From an uncultured Marmoricola sp. (GTDB lineage: Bacteria; Actinomycetota; Actinomycetes; Propionibacteriales; Nocardioidaceae), in the NCBI GenBank assembly GCA_937868455.1, contig CALMMO010000205.1:1-8388 (forward strand): a DNA stretch of 8,388 nt, read 5' to 3'. A program made the position numbers and the translations under genes. Shown in pieces: positions 1 to 7,250 of this stretch. Below the pieces are notes generated by a model. It saw only the letters and a program-made list of their open reading frames with translations. It searched no databases and was not told the DNA's origin. Position 1 is the stretch's first letter, and every line of letters starts with the position of its first letter.

Positions 1-583
1 CTTTGAGGCGCGACTGGTTGGAGGGCATCCGTCGAGGCAACCCGCGAGTCTTGAGGATCCGCAAAGTCTCAGGTGAGATCAGGTGCAGGCTTGGACCAGA
101 AATGTCCCCACACAGACCCACGATCTGACCATGGGAATCGAAGGCCACCGTCGCGCACTCCAAGATGCCGTAGAGCGCGCTGGTGACCTCGACGTCTTTG
201 CCCACTGGCCCCGCCCACGAGTAGGCATCAGTGGCCCACCCATCGTTGTGCATACTGCTCTTGCCGTTGGCTGCCAGATGAGGGTGCTGCGGCTGCGCGA
301 AGGTGGGCACTGGGTTGGCGCGCACAGCGCGCCCGTCGTACGACGAACTGGTGAGCCAACCTGCACCTGGAGGGATGCTCAGGCTCCCCGGCGCACGGGT
401 GAGTGCAACCACGGTGAGGGCCATGCATAGGACGGCGACGACGCCGACAGCCTTGATGGACGGCCGAGGGATGTGTGCGCGCAAGAGAACCAACGCGACG
501 ACACCAAGCAGGCCCAAGGGGCCAATTAGCCAGATGAAGGCGATCAGCCCAAGTCCAGCAAGCCACGGTCGCAGCGCACGCAT
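1..583 (-). CDS. Membrane-anchored protein with extracytoplasmic domain, C-terminus cut by window edge
   Basis: The frame starts at ATG (583-581) and stays open to the window edge, giving 194 residues. Two hydrophobic stretches, about residues 8-35 and 44-62, look like membrane helices. After them comes a soluble region with the features SMHNDGWATDAY (110-121), AGPVGKD (124-130), CATVAFDSHGQIVGLC (143-158) and a P-E-T-L turn (171-174). This pattern, a cysteine-flanked 'FDS.G.I' strand followed by a 'P-[ED]-T-L' strand, resembles the start of a beta-propeller blade in actinobacterial secreted or anchored proteins. That is my inference from pattern, not a firm family assignment. The gene lies 28 bp after the coiled-coil membrane gene on the same strand, so the two may form one transcript. 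A purine-rich AGAGG lies about 21 bp before the ATG, so ribosome binding is weak or the gene is translated by coupling. No enzymatic function can be claimed. Confidence 0.75.
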   Translation of the reverse strand, partial: MRALRPWLAGLGLIAFIWLIGPLGLLGVVALVLLRAHIPRPSIKAVGVVAVLCMALTVVALTRAPGSLSIPPGAGWLTSSSYDGRAVRANPVPTFAQPQHPHLAANGKSSMHNDGWATDAYSWAGPVGKDVEVTSALYGILECATVAFDSHGQIVGLCGDISGPSLHLISPETLRILKTRGLPRRMPSNQSRLK

Positions 584-611
584 GCGGGACAGTGTGGCAG
601 TCGCCTCTGAG

Positions 612-1268
612 TTAGGCGGTGTGACGCGCTTGCACCTGAGCAGCCGTGAGGGCGACCTCTTGCTCGGTCACAACCATTTCGAGTTCAACGATGCGGATGT
701 TGGCTTCGGCCAACTTGCCTTCGGCAACCTCGGCGCGCGTGCTTTGAACTGTGAGCTGAGCCGAGATCTCGTCGACACGAGCGGTCTGCTCAGCCGCCAA
801 TTCCTCGGCCGCATCGGCACGAGCAACCGCTTCGTCGGTCTCCAACCCTTGGATCTTCAGCGCCATCGCGTTATCGGCTGCCAACTTGCGGGCCGACTTC
901 AGCTTGTTCTCCGAAGTGTCAAGCATCCCGACCAGGAACTCGATGCCCTCGTGAGCCTTGCCGACCTGGTGCTCTAAGAGTTCGATCGCGCGCTGGGACT
1001 CTGCAGAGGTCTGCACAGCGATCGATTGGTATTCATATGCCTGGTCTGCCAGGTCCTCTGAAGCAATGACGCGGGTCTCAACGACCTCGGAGTACATCAA
1101 TCGAGTGGCAAGTGCGCCCAAGACCACCGCAAGCGCGCCAGCGCCCACCAAGGGCACCAATGCGTTGAAGTAGGTGGCCGCGCCGATCGCGATCGCCGCA
1201 AGGACGATGAGGGCGACGGCCGCAATCATCCGTGGTGTTGCGCGGAGTCGACGTTTTGAGGCTGCCAT
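612..1268 (-). CDS. Two-helix membrane protein with long C-terminal coiled coil
   Basis: This is a 218-residue protein. A basic N-terminus (ASKRRLRATPR) precedes two hydrophobic segments, about residues 14-33 and 36-57, separated by a very short turn. The rest, roughly 65-213, is Ala/Glu/Gln-rich, almost free of proline and glycine, and has heptad-like hydrophobic spacing, which predicts a long coiled coil. The basic N-terminus and hairpin suggest both ends face the cytoplasm, with the coiled coil inside the cell; this is inferred. Similar small hairpin-plus-coiled-coil proteins occur in Actinobacteria as uncharacterised proteins, and I do not recognise a named family. There is no Shine-Dalgarno before the ATG. 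A TAGCAT hexamer ends six bases before it, the spacing expected of a leaderless transcript, though no good -35 accompanies it. It is transcribed divergently from the CHAD gene, and the truncated membrane gene follows on the same strand. A scaffold or partner-binding role is possible but unproven. Confidence 0.8.
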   Translation of the reverse strand: MAASKRRLRATPRMIAAVALIVLAAIAIGAATYFNALVPLVGAGALAVVLGALATRLMYSEVVETRVIASEDLADQAYEYQSIAVQTSAESQRAIELLEHQVGKAHEGIEFLVGMLDTSENKLKSARKLAADNAMALKIQGLETDEAVARADAAEELAAEQTARVDEISAQLTVQSTRAEVAEGKLAEANIRIVELEMVVTEQEVALTAAQVQARHTA

Positions 1269-1376
1269 GGGCGAATGCTAAGTGGCGAATTCCGACAAAT
1301 AGTACCGACACGCCGAGGGACGTGCTTGCAATCACAGGTGGCTAGATGCGTGTTCAAAGTCCGCCAAGATGTATGC

Positions 1377-2060
1377 GTGAACCTCGCAACCCTCCTGCAG
1401 CCCTGGATCAAGCTCCAGTACGACGAACTCTGCACCGCCTTGAGCGACCTCGGCGATCCCGAGAACGTTCACGTCGCCCGAGTGCGAGCCAGGCGCCTGC
1501 GCAGTGTGTTGGGAGGTTGGCATCTCCACCTGCCACCACATGCACCCAAGCTGCGCCGAAGGCTGCAGGAACTCGGCCGATCCATCAGTGCCTTGCGAGA
1601 TATCGACGTGATTCACGAGTTGATCAGTCTCGATCCACCCGACGATCTTCCTCAGTGGGAGGCCTTGCTGGCCCAGCAGCGAGCACCCCTGCTTGCATCG
1701 GCACGGGAGGTCGCCTCCTCCTCATCAGTGCACCAACTCCTCCTCGATCTTCACGCGCTTGCATACTCCAATTGGGGTTCGATAGGACGCCTGGACGTCG
1801 AACCAATCGCCCACGAAGTCTTTGATGCTGAACAAGCCAGGCTTAGCGACTTGGAGGCCAACGCGATCGACACCCACGACGTGCGCAAAGGGGCGAAAAG
1901 GCTGCGCTACAACGCCGAAGTTTTGGCGCCGAAGATTGCGGAATCCGAGGCCGTTGCCATCCGCGCAGAACAGATGCAGCAGAGTATGGGCTCAAGCCTT
2001 GACAGTGAGATGGTGGAGTCTTGGCTCACACAGGCCCGGTTAGCCCAAGGAGTTCGATGA
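1377..2060 (+). CDS. CHAD-domain protein (stand-alone)
   Basis: The product is 227 residues from GTG at 1377. CHAD (conserved histidine alpha-helical domain) proteins are all-helical, rich in conserved His, Lys and Arg, and bind polyphosphate in characterised cases. The first diagnostic helix is VHVARVRARRLRS (31-43; H32, R35, R37, R39, R40, R42). An LG...LRDIDV segment (66-78) follows. The second repeat carries HDVRKGAKRLRY (167-178; H167, R170, K171, K174, R175, R177). The C-terminal MQQSMGSSLDSEMV matches the degenerate 'LQ..LG..qD' end of the domain. No CYTH/triphosphate tunnel domain is fused to it, unlike many actinobacterial CYTH-CHAD proteins. The frame can begin earlier (ATG 1275, GTG 1338, GTG 1350). 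I chose 1377 because the extra residues look non-domain and a 1275 start would leave only 6 bp to the divergent gene. The start remains uncertain. The stop overlaps the next gene's ATG. Confidence 0.82.
   Translation: MNLATLLQPWIKLQYDELCTALSDLGDPENVHVARVRARRLRSVLGGWHLHLPPHAPKLRRRLQELGRSISALRDIDVIHELISLDPPDDLPQWEALLAQQRAPLLASAREVASSSSVHQLLLDLHALAYSNWGSIGRLDVEPIAHEVFDAEQARLSDLEANAIDTHDVRKGAKRLRYNAEVLAPKIAESEAVAIRAEQMQQSMGSSLDSEMVESWLTQARLAQGVR
2047..2052 (+). promoter_or_regulatory. Shine-Dalgarno that fixes the DUF2510 gene start
   Basis: AAGGAG sits four bases before ATG 2057, inside the last codons of the CHAD gene. It supports translation from 2057 rather than from an in-frame ATG at 2021, and it points to translational coupling through the ATGA overlap. 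Confidence 0.75.
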
Positions 2061-3127
2061 ACCAGCAACTTCCGCCCGCAGGGTGGTTTCCAGACCCGCA
2101 AGTGCCTGGACAACTCAGGTACTGGAACGGCGCTTCGTGGACGGCCCACGTGGCACCAGCGGTTGCGACTCCTCCGACTGCGGCACCACCGGCTCCCTCC
2201 GCAATTCCCCCCGTCGTCAGTGAGAGCCCTGCTGTCGAGGCGGTTCCTGGGGTCACCCCAGACCAACCTGACTACGGGCAAAGCACCGCCGAACCCGTCC
2301 AACCCACGACGTACGGCGCGCCAACCCAGCCGACGACGTATGAGGCGCCCACTCCGGCCTACGGCACCACCCCGGCACCCACGCCCTATGGAGTCACTCC
2401 GGGGGCCGCGGCGCCCCCCAAGCGCTCAATCGGCTGCATTGTGATCGCGCTCGTCGCGGCGATCGCGGTGGCTTTGCTCGTAGTCGGTGCGATTTCGATG
2501 ATCGTGGCCTTGCGTACCGGTGGGGGCGGAGCCGATGGAGAAACTACCCCCCAACCCAGTGAGACGAGCTCCACGTGGACTCCAAGCCTTAAGGGTGCCC
2601 CAGATTTCGAACCAGTGGATAAATCCGGTGAAGGCAACGCGACAATCAAACTCCCCGCAGGCACCGGCATCATCACCCTGGCTACATCAAAAGACGCGGC
2701 GCTTGTCATCAAAAGCAGCTCTGTCGACGGCGAGCGCGCCGACCTCAACTACTTCGCCTCACCTGGCAGCTCCCCGGTTCAATTGGCCTTTGGCATTTCA
2801 AAGTTCGAGCCACAGCCAGCCAAGTTGACCATCGAGGGATCTGGAAAGTGGACCCTCAAGATCAGTCCGCTCAGCAGTGCTGCCCACTTCACCGATGGCG
2901 CCAAGGGAAATAGCTCCGGAGTCTTCATCTATGACGGCGACGCCACCACGTGGACCATGAAGCACAAGGGCAAAGGCAACTTCATTGTTGTTGAGTACGA
3001 CCAAGCTTGGTATTTCAACTTGCTGGCCAATGAGATTGGTCCGGGAACCATGAGTGTTGATGGGCTCGCCGGGCCAGCGCTGGTCACTGTGTCCGCGGAC
3101 GGCCCGTGGAGCATCATGACCAAGTGA
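2057..3127 (+). CDS. DUF2510 membrane protein with proline-rich linker and extracytoplasmic beta-rich region
   Basis: This is a 356-residue protein. Residues 6-31 form a DUF2510 module (PPAGWFPDP, then RYWNGASWTAH), a short W-rich motif typical of actinobacterial membrane proteins and usually cytoplasmic. Residues 33-121 are low complexity, rich in Pro, Ala and Thr, with repeated tyrosine motifs (QPTTYGAPT, QPTTYEAPT, then AYGTT and PYGVT). One membrane helix spans about 126-152. A Gly/Ser/Thr-rich spacer to about 180 leads into an outside beta-rich region (185-356). Two units end in related strands, PAKLTIEGSGKWTLKI (254-269) and PALVTVSADGPWSIMT (340-355), and each contains a G-x-G-N turn (191, 305), suggesting duplication. 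No catalytic motif is visible. The start is set by AAGGAG at 2047 and the ATGA overlap with the CHAD gene, which implies coupled expression. A surface sensing or binding role is possible, but the function is unknown. Confidence 0.88.
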   Translation: MNQQLPPAGWFPDPQVPGQLRYWNGASWTAHVAPAVATPPTAAPPAPSAIPPVVSESPAVEAVPGVTPDQPDYGQSTAEPVQPTTYGAPTQPTTYEAPTPAYGTTPAPTPYGVTPGAAAPPKRSIGCIVIALVAAIAVALLVVGAISMIVALRTGGGGADGETTPQPSETSSTWTPSLKGAPDFEPVDKSGEGNATIKLPAGTGIITLATSKDAALVIKSSSVDGERADLNYFASPGSSPVQLAFGISKFEPQPAKLTIEGSGKWTLKISPLSSAAHFTDGAKGNSSGVFIYDGDATTWTMKHKGKGNFIVVEYDQAWYFNLLANEIGPGTMSVDGLAGPALVTVSADGPWSIMTK

Positions 3128-3130
3128 GGG

Positions 3131-4249
3131 CTACGGCTCGACGCGGCGACGAAGGTTCTGCGCGGCCAGAGTCCAGGCCAAGTGTTCGGGGTCCCAGTTC
3201 TCACTCAGCGCTTGCCTGAGCACGTCAGCTTGGCTGGGCGGAGCCATTGAGCCCACCGGTTGATCCAGGTCGAGGTTCGTGGGGAACGGATAGCCTTCCG
3301 CGGCTGCCGCCACGACGTTGGCGAGGTTGAGGTCGGTGCGCTCGCGCAATGCCGGATAGATCGCGTTGCAGATTGCTGTGGTGTCGACGGTTTCCATGGC
3401 CCGGCCAAACGCAGATGAGACCTGCAAGAGGTTTGCCATTCGTCGCACATCCGAGGTGCGGTTAGTGCCCGCTCCATGGAACAAGGCCGGGTTGAAGAAC
3501 ACCGCATCCCCCTTGTCGAGGGGTAGTTGCACGTAGTTGTTATTGAAGTACTCGGTGAAGGAACTGTCGTGGTAAGCGATGTAGCCGGCTGGGTACTTCT
3601 GCGAATGCGGCAGATACATCGTCGGACCGGTTTCCACTGGCATGTCGACATGAGCGACCGCGCCTTGGAGGGTGAGGCCCGGCGAGAGCGCGTGCACCAT
3701 GGCTGGATAAGCCAGGGCCCGGTCTCGATCCATAAACCCCAAGTGATAGTCGCGGTGGGCCACCTGGGCTTGGCCACCTGGGTTGACCACGTTGACTTGG
3801 GAGGTCACCTGATAGTTCGGCCCTAACCAGGCGTGGCTGATCAAGGCGAGTACGTCGTTGGCGTAGTACTCAACGAAGACTTCGGGCTGGGCCAACGCCA
3901 GTTTGTCCAAGGCCCCCCACACTCGATCGTTGGCGCCGGGTTTGGCGAAGTGGTCCCCCGAAACGTTGCCGGAGGCTTTCTGCTCGGCGATGAGACCTTC
4001 AAAAGCTGCGGTTGCTCGATCGACAACCGAGGCGTCGAAAGCGTGCTTGAACACCACGATCCCTGGACCGTGAAGGAGTGCATGGGCCAGTTCGACCTGC
4101 AATGCACGTCGGTCTTCGCTGCCAGTGAGGCGGTAGATCAACACGTTGTCGATCACCTGGGCTGCGTGCGGATAGTCGGCGGGCTCGGTGGCGACTTCGA
4201 CTAACGCGCGGAACTCCTCGAGGTTGCAATCTGTTGGACTAAACCACAC
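3131..4249 (-). CDS. Phytanoyl-CoA dioxygenase (PhyH) family Fe(II)/2-oxoglutarate oxygenase
   Basis: The product is 372 residues from GTG 4249, which is preceded by TAGGAG seven bases upstream. The fold expected for this family is a double-stranded beta-helix binding Fe(II) through a His-X-Asp...His triad and 2-oxoglutarate through a downstream Arg. Candidates here are H165 and D167 in AHRDYHLGF, H258 in NPALFHGAGTNRT, and R264 or R269 for 2-oxoglutarate. Other family-like segments are GPGIVVFKHAF (61-71), GPTMYLPHSQKYPAG (208-222), a typical 'abundant in warning-to-self' strand with the consensus T-x-x-x-P-x-S/H, and LDKGDAVFFN (244-253). The length is at the long end for PhyH proteins, with roughly 60 extra N-terminal and 80 extra C-terminal residues. 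The substrate cannot be deduced; relatives hydroxylate lipids, natural products or small acids. The gene stands alone, convergent with the DUF2510 gene (3 bp gap), and has a palindrome upstream that may be its operator. It is probably cytoplasmic. Confidence 0.88.
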   Translation of the reverse strand: MWFSPTDCNLEEFRALVEVATEPADYPHAAQVIDNVLIYRLTGSEDRRALQVELAHALLHGPGIVVFKHAFDASVVDRATAAFEGLIAEQKASGNVSGDHFAKPGANDRVWGALDKLALAQPEVFVEYYANDVLALISHAWLGPNYQVTSQVNVVNPGGQAQVAHRDYHLGFMDRDRALAYPAMVHALSPGLTLQGAVAHVDMPVETGPTMYLPHSQKYPAGYIAYHDSSFTEYFNNNYVQLPLDKGDAVFFNPALFHGAGTNRTSDVRRMANLLQVSSAFGRAMETVDTTAICNAIYPALRERTDLNLANVVAAAAEGYPFPTNLDLDQPVGSMAPPSQADVLRQALSENWDPEHLAWTLAAQNLRRRVEP

Positions 4250-4256
4250 CTCAGCA

Positions 4257-4261
4257 CTCCT
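4257..4261 (-). promoter_or_regulatory. Shine-Dalgarno of the oxygenase gene, supporting a GTG start
   Basis: Read on the minus strand, TAGGAG/AGGAG lies seven bases before GTG 4249. This spacing supports the non-ATG start. The site directly abuts the palindrome at 4262-4275. Confidence 0.6.
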
Positions 4262-4275
4262 AATGTCATGACATT
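4262..4275. promoter_or_regulatory. Perfect 14 bp palindrome, candidate operator of the oxygenase gene
   Basis: AATGTCATGACATT is its own reverse complement. It lies in the 5' untranslated region or promoter of the oxygenase gene, 13 bp upstream of its GTG and touching the ribosome binding site. A dimeric repressor bound here would block transcription or initiation. The size and symmetry fit a MarR-, TetR- or GntR-like site, but no such regulator is encoded in the window, so the cognate protein is unknown. As RNA it would form only a short AU-rich hairpin, so a DNA-binding role is more likely. Confidence 0.5.
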
Positions 4276-4316
4276 TAGCCGCACCCTAACAGGCACATAA
4301 GTGACGGTCCATGGTG

Positions 4317-4355
4317 GAAAAAGCTTCAGGGCCGGGCGCTTGCGCCCGGCCCTGA
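4317..4355 (-). terminator. Intrinsic terminator of nrdJ
   Basis: The arms 4326-4339 and 4342-4355 form a perfect, very GC-rich 14 bp inverted repeat (core GGGCCGGGCGC). Read on the minus strand, the hairpin begins 12 bases after the nrdJ stop codon and is followed by AGCTTTTTC, a run of five U (4318-4322). This is a classic rho-independent terminator. On the plus strand no T run follows, so it acts mainly on nrdJ. It insulates the oxygenase gene from nrdJ transcription. Confidence 0.9.
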
Positions 4356-4367
4356 CTCATAACTGTG

Positions 4368-7202
4368 TCAGCTGCAACCGCTGGTGCTGCCACAGCCTTC
4401 GCAGACAAAGCAACTACCGGCCGGACGCATCTTGGTGCCACAGGTGAAGCACAAGGGTGAGTCAACCGCTGTGCCAGAGATCTTCTCCAGCAACTCTGCG
4501 GTCGTGTGTGCTTCGACTACCACCGCTGGGGCAGCAGGCTTGGCAGCCTCGATGGCGGGCGCCTCGTGAGTGATCAGCTCTTCGGCAGAACCGGTCTCTT
4601 CGACGATCGGCTCATAGGAACCGGTCTCGAGGTGACGCTGACGCTCATCGGCTGAGTAGATGCCCAGCATCGAGCGCTCTTCGAAGGACATGTAGTCCAA
4701 AGCCAACCGGCGGAACACGTAGTCCATCAACGACTGGGCCATGCGCACATCTGGGTCATCGGTGAGACCGGCAGGCTCAAAGCGCAGGTTGGTGAACTTG
4801 GAGACGAAGGTTTCCAACGGCACGCCGTACTGCAAGCCGATGGAGACCGCGATCGAGAACGCGTCCATCACGCCGGCCAGAGTCGAACCCTGCTTGCCCA
4901 GCTTGAGGAAGACCTCGCCAAGCTCGCCATCATCGTGAGCACCTGAGGTCATGTAGCCCTCGGCGCCACCAACAGTGAAACTCGTGGTGCGCGAGACGCG
5001 TGACTTGGGAAGGCGCTTGCGGAACGGCTTCTGAATGATCTTCTCGACCACCTCGACCTTGACCTCGTCGGCGCTGGCGTCAGCCTTCTTGGCCTTCGCG
5101 TCAGCCAACGGCTGGCCCACCTTGCAGTTGTCGCGGTAGACAGCGGTGGCCTTGAGGCCCAGCTTCCACGACTGCATGTAGACGTCTTCGATCTCTTCAA
5201 CGGTCGCGGTCTCGGGGAGGTTGACCGTCTTGGAGATGGCGCCAGACAAGAACGGCTGGCAAGCCGACATCATCCGCACGTGGCCCATCGGCTTGAGCGC
5301 ACGAGCACCCATCGCGGTGTCGAAGACGTCGTAGTGCTCCAGCTTCAAGCTCGGTGCGTCGAGGACGTGACCGTGCTCGCCGATGAACTCAACGATGGCT
5401 TCAACCTGCTCTGGCTGGTAGCCCAGCTTGACCAAGGCCCGCGGAATCGTCTGGTTGACGATCTGCATCGAGCCGCCGCCAACGAGCTTCTTGAACTTGA
5501 CCAGCGAGAAGTCGGGCTCGATGCCCGTGGTGTCGCAGTCCATCATGAAGCCGATGGTGCCGGTCGGTGCGAGCACCGAGGCCTGAGCGTTGCGGAACCC
5601 GTTGCGGGCACCGAGCTTGACCACATCGCTCCAAGCCTGCGTGGCCAACTTGAGCACTGAAGCGTCAGCCGGGTCGACCGAACGCACTTCGTCGTTGGCC
5701 GACTGGTGCTTGCGCATCACGCGCTGGTGAGCCTCGGCGTTGCGGGCGTAGCCGTTGTAGGGGCCAACAACCGCGGCGATTTCGGCGCTGCGCTTGTAGG
5801 ACGTGCCGGTCATGAGCGAGGTGATGGCAGCAGCCATGGTGCGACCGCCCTCAGAGTCATAACCCAAGCCCATCGCCATCAACAGCGCACCCAGGTTCGC
5901 GTAGCCGATGCCCAACTGGCGGTAGTCGATCGTGGTCTTGCCAATCGCCTCGGTCGGGAAGTCGGCGAAGCAGATGGAGATATCCATCGCAGTGATGATC
6001 ACCTCGACGGCCTGAGCGAAGCGCTCACCATCGAAGGTGTCGTCGTCCTTGAGGAACTTCAACAGGTTCAGCGAGGCCAGGTTGCACGAGGAGTTGTCGA
6101 GGCTCATGTATTCCGAGCAGGGGTTGGACGCGGTGATGCGACCAGTCTCGGGGTTGGTGTGCCAGTCGTTGATCGTGTCGTCGTACTGCAAACCCGGGTC
6201 GGCGCACTCCCACGCGGCAGTGCTGATCTTGCGGAACAACTCACGGGCATCGACGGTCTCGATCACCTCACCCGTCGCACGGGCCCGAAGGCCGAAGGAG
6301 GTGCCGTCTTCGACCGCGCGCATGAACTCATCAGAGACGCGCACGGAGTTGTTGGCGTTCTGGTACTGCACCGAGGTGATGTCGACACCACCGAGGTCCA
6401 TGTCGAAGCCAGCATCACGCAGGGCGCGGATCTTGTCTTCTTCGCGGGCCTTGGTCATCACGAACTCTTCGATGTCGGGGTGGTCGACATCGAGGACGAC
6501 CATCTTGGCCGCACGGCGGGTGGCGCCGCCGGACTTGATGGTGCCCGCAGAGGCGTCAGCGCCACGCATGAAGGAGACCGGACCACTGGCGGTGCCGCCG
6601 CTGGAGAGAAGTTCCTTGCTTGAACGGATACGGGAGAGGTTCAAGCCGGCACCCGAGCCACCCTTGAAGATGAACCCTTCTTCCTTGTACCAGTTCAAGA
6701 TGGAGTCCATCGAGTCTTCGACCGACAAGATGAAGCACGCGCTCACCTGCTGGGGGCTGGTCGTGCCCACGTTGAACCACACTGGGGAGTTGAACGAGAA
6801 GTACTGGTTAACCAGCAACCAGGTCAGCTCTGCCTCGAAAGTGTCAGCGTCGGCCGGAGTCGCGAAGTAGCCGTGGTCTTCCCCGCCCTTGCGGTAGGTC
6901 GAGACCACCCGGTCGATGAGTTGCTTCAGGCTCCACTCACGCACCTCAGTGCCAAGTGCGCCACGGAAGTACTTCGTGGTCACGATCGTGGAGGCGTTGA
7001 CGCTCCAGAAGTCGGGAAACTCCACGCCCTTTTGCTCAAAGACAGTGGCGCCGGTCTTCCAGTTGGTCTGGACGACGTCGCGTCGCTCCCAGTTGATCTC
7101 GTCGTAGGGGTGCACGCCCTCGGTGGAGAAGACTCGCTTCATCTGCAGACCTTTGCCCTTGGCGCTGGTCCTGCTGCTTCTCTTGGTCACCGTCTCGGTC
7201 AT
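4368..7202 (-). CDS. nrdJ: Adenosylcobalamin-dependent (class II) ribonucleoside-diphosphate reductase
   Basis: This cytoplasmic 944-residue enzyme reduces ribonucleotides to deoxyribonucleotides for DNA synthesis, using adenosylcobalamin to make a thiyl radical and needing no oxygen. The alpha/beta-barrel carries the catalytic NPCSE motif (N360, C362, E364; C362 is the expected radical cysteine). C156 (QQVSACFIL) and C373 (NSSCNLASLN) are the expected redox pair, and PTGTI (547-551) is the substrate phosphate loop. A charged linker (about 700-735) leads to a TSCPD-type domain (about 740-840, with MTSGAHDDGELGEVFLKLG). An Ala/Glu linker (870-915) leads to a C-terminal Cys-rich ribbon (C918, C921, C931, C934, C937, C943), thought to re-reduce the active site. 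Length fits actinobacterial NrdJ. I chose ATG 7202 (MTETV) because GAGAGGA lies eight bases before it and relatives begin this way; an in-frame ATG at 7271 would overlap the intergenic hairpin. It follows nrdR in one operon, so it is repressed by NrdR and probably depends on B12 supply. Confidence 0.97.
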   Translation of the reverse strand: MTETVTKRSSRTSAKGKGLQMKRVFSTEGVHPYDEINWERRDVVQTNWKTGATVFEQKGVEFPDFWSVNASTIVTTKYFRGALGTEVREWSLKQLIDRVVSTYRKGGEDHGYFATPADADTFEAELTWLLVNQYFSFNSPVWFNVGTTSPQQVSACFILSVEDSMDSILNWYKEEGFIFKGGSGAGLNLSRIRSSKELLSSGGTASGPVSFMRGADASAGTIKSGGATRRAAKMVVLDVDHPDIEEFVMTKAREEDKIRALRDAGFDMDLGGVDITSVQYQNANNSVRVSDEFMRAVEDGTSFGLRARATGEVIETVDARELFRKISTAAWECADPGLQYDDTINDWHTNPETGRITASNPCSEYMSLDNSSCNLASLNLLKFLKDDDTFDGERFAQAVEVIITAMDISICFADFPTEAIGKTTIDYRQLGIGYANLGALLMAMGLGYDSEGGRTMAAAITSLMTGTSYKRSAEIAAVVGPYNGYARNAEAHQRVMRKHQSANDEVRSVDPADASVLKLATQAWSDVVKLGARNGFRNAQASVLAPTGTIGFMMDCDTTGIEPDFSLVKFKKLVGGGSMQIVNQTIPRALVKLGYQPEQVEAIVEFIGEHGHVLDAPSLKLEHYDVFDTAMGARALKPMGHVRMMSACQPFLSGAISKTVNLPETATVEEIEDVYMQSWKLGLKATAVYRDNCKVGQPLADAKAKKADASADEVKVEVVEKIIQKPFRKRLPKSRVSRTTSFTVGGAEGYMTSGAHDDGELGEVFLKLGKQGSTLAGVMDAFSIAVSIGLQYGVPLETFVSKFTNLRFEPAGLTDDPDVRMAQSLMDYVFRRLALDYMSFEERSMLGIYSADERQRHLETGSYEPIVEETGSAEELITHEAPAIEAAKPAAPAVVVEAHTTAELLEKISGTAVDSPLCFTCGTKMRPAGSCFVCEGCGSTSGCS

Positions 7203-7210
7203 GTTCTGGG

Positions 7211-7217
7211 TCCTCTC
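7211..7217 (-). promoter_or_regulatory. Shine-Dalgarno deciding the nrdJ start
   Basis: GAGAGGA on the minus strand is eight bases upstream of ATG 7202. No comparable site precedes the in-frame ATG at 7271, so the shorter product is preferred. Confidence 0.65.
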
Positions 7218-7250
7218 CCCGAAATTGATACTGCTTGAATTTGTTGAAAG

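Noticed and set aside
303..977. A 224-codon plus-strand open frame
   Set aside because: It spans the opposite strand of two minus-strand genes with much clearer protein features (membrane helices, coiled coil). Its own translation is Arg/Leu/Gly-rich without recognisable structure.
2021..2056. Earlier ATG for the DUF2510 gene
   Set aside because: The DUF2510 motif begins right after ATG 2057, which has AAGGAG at the proper distance; the added residues are CHAD coding sequence read in another frame.
5706..6870. Long plus-strand open frames (305 and 277 codons) opposite nrdJ
   Set aside because: They are antisense shadows created by codon bias in the strongly conserved nrdJ; the translations show no domain.
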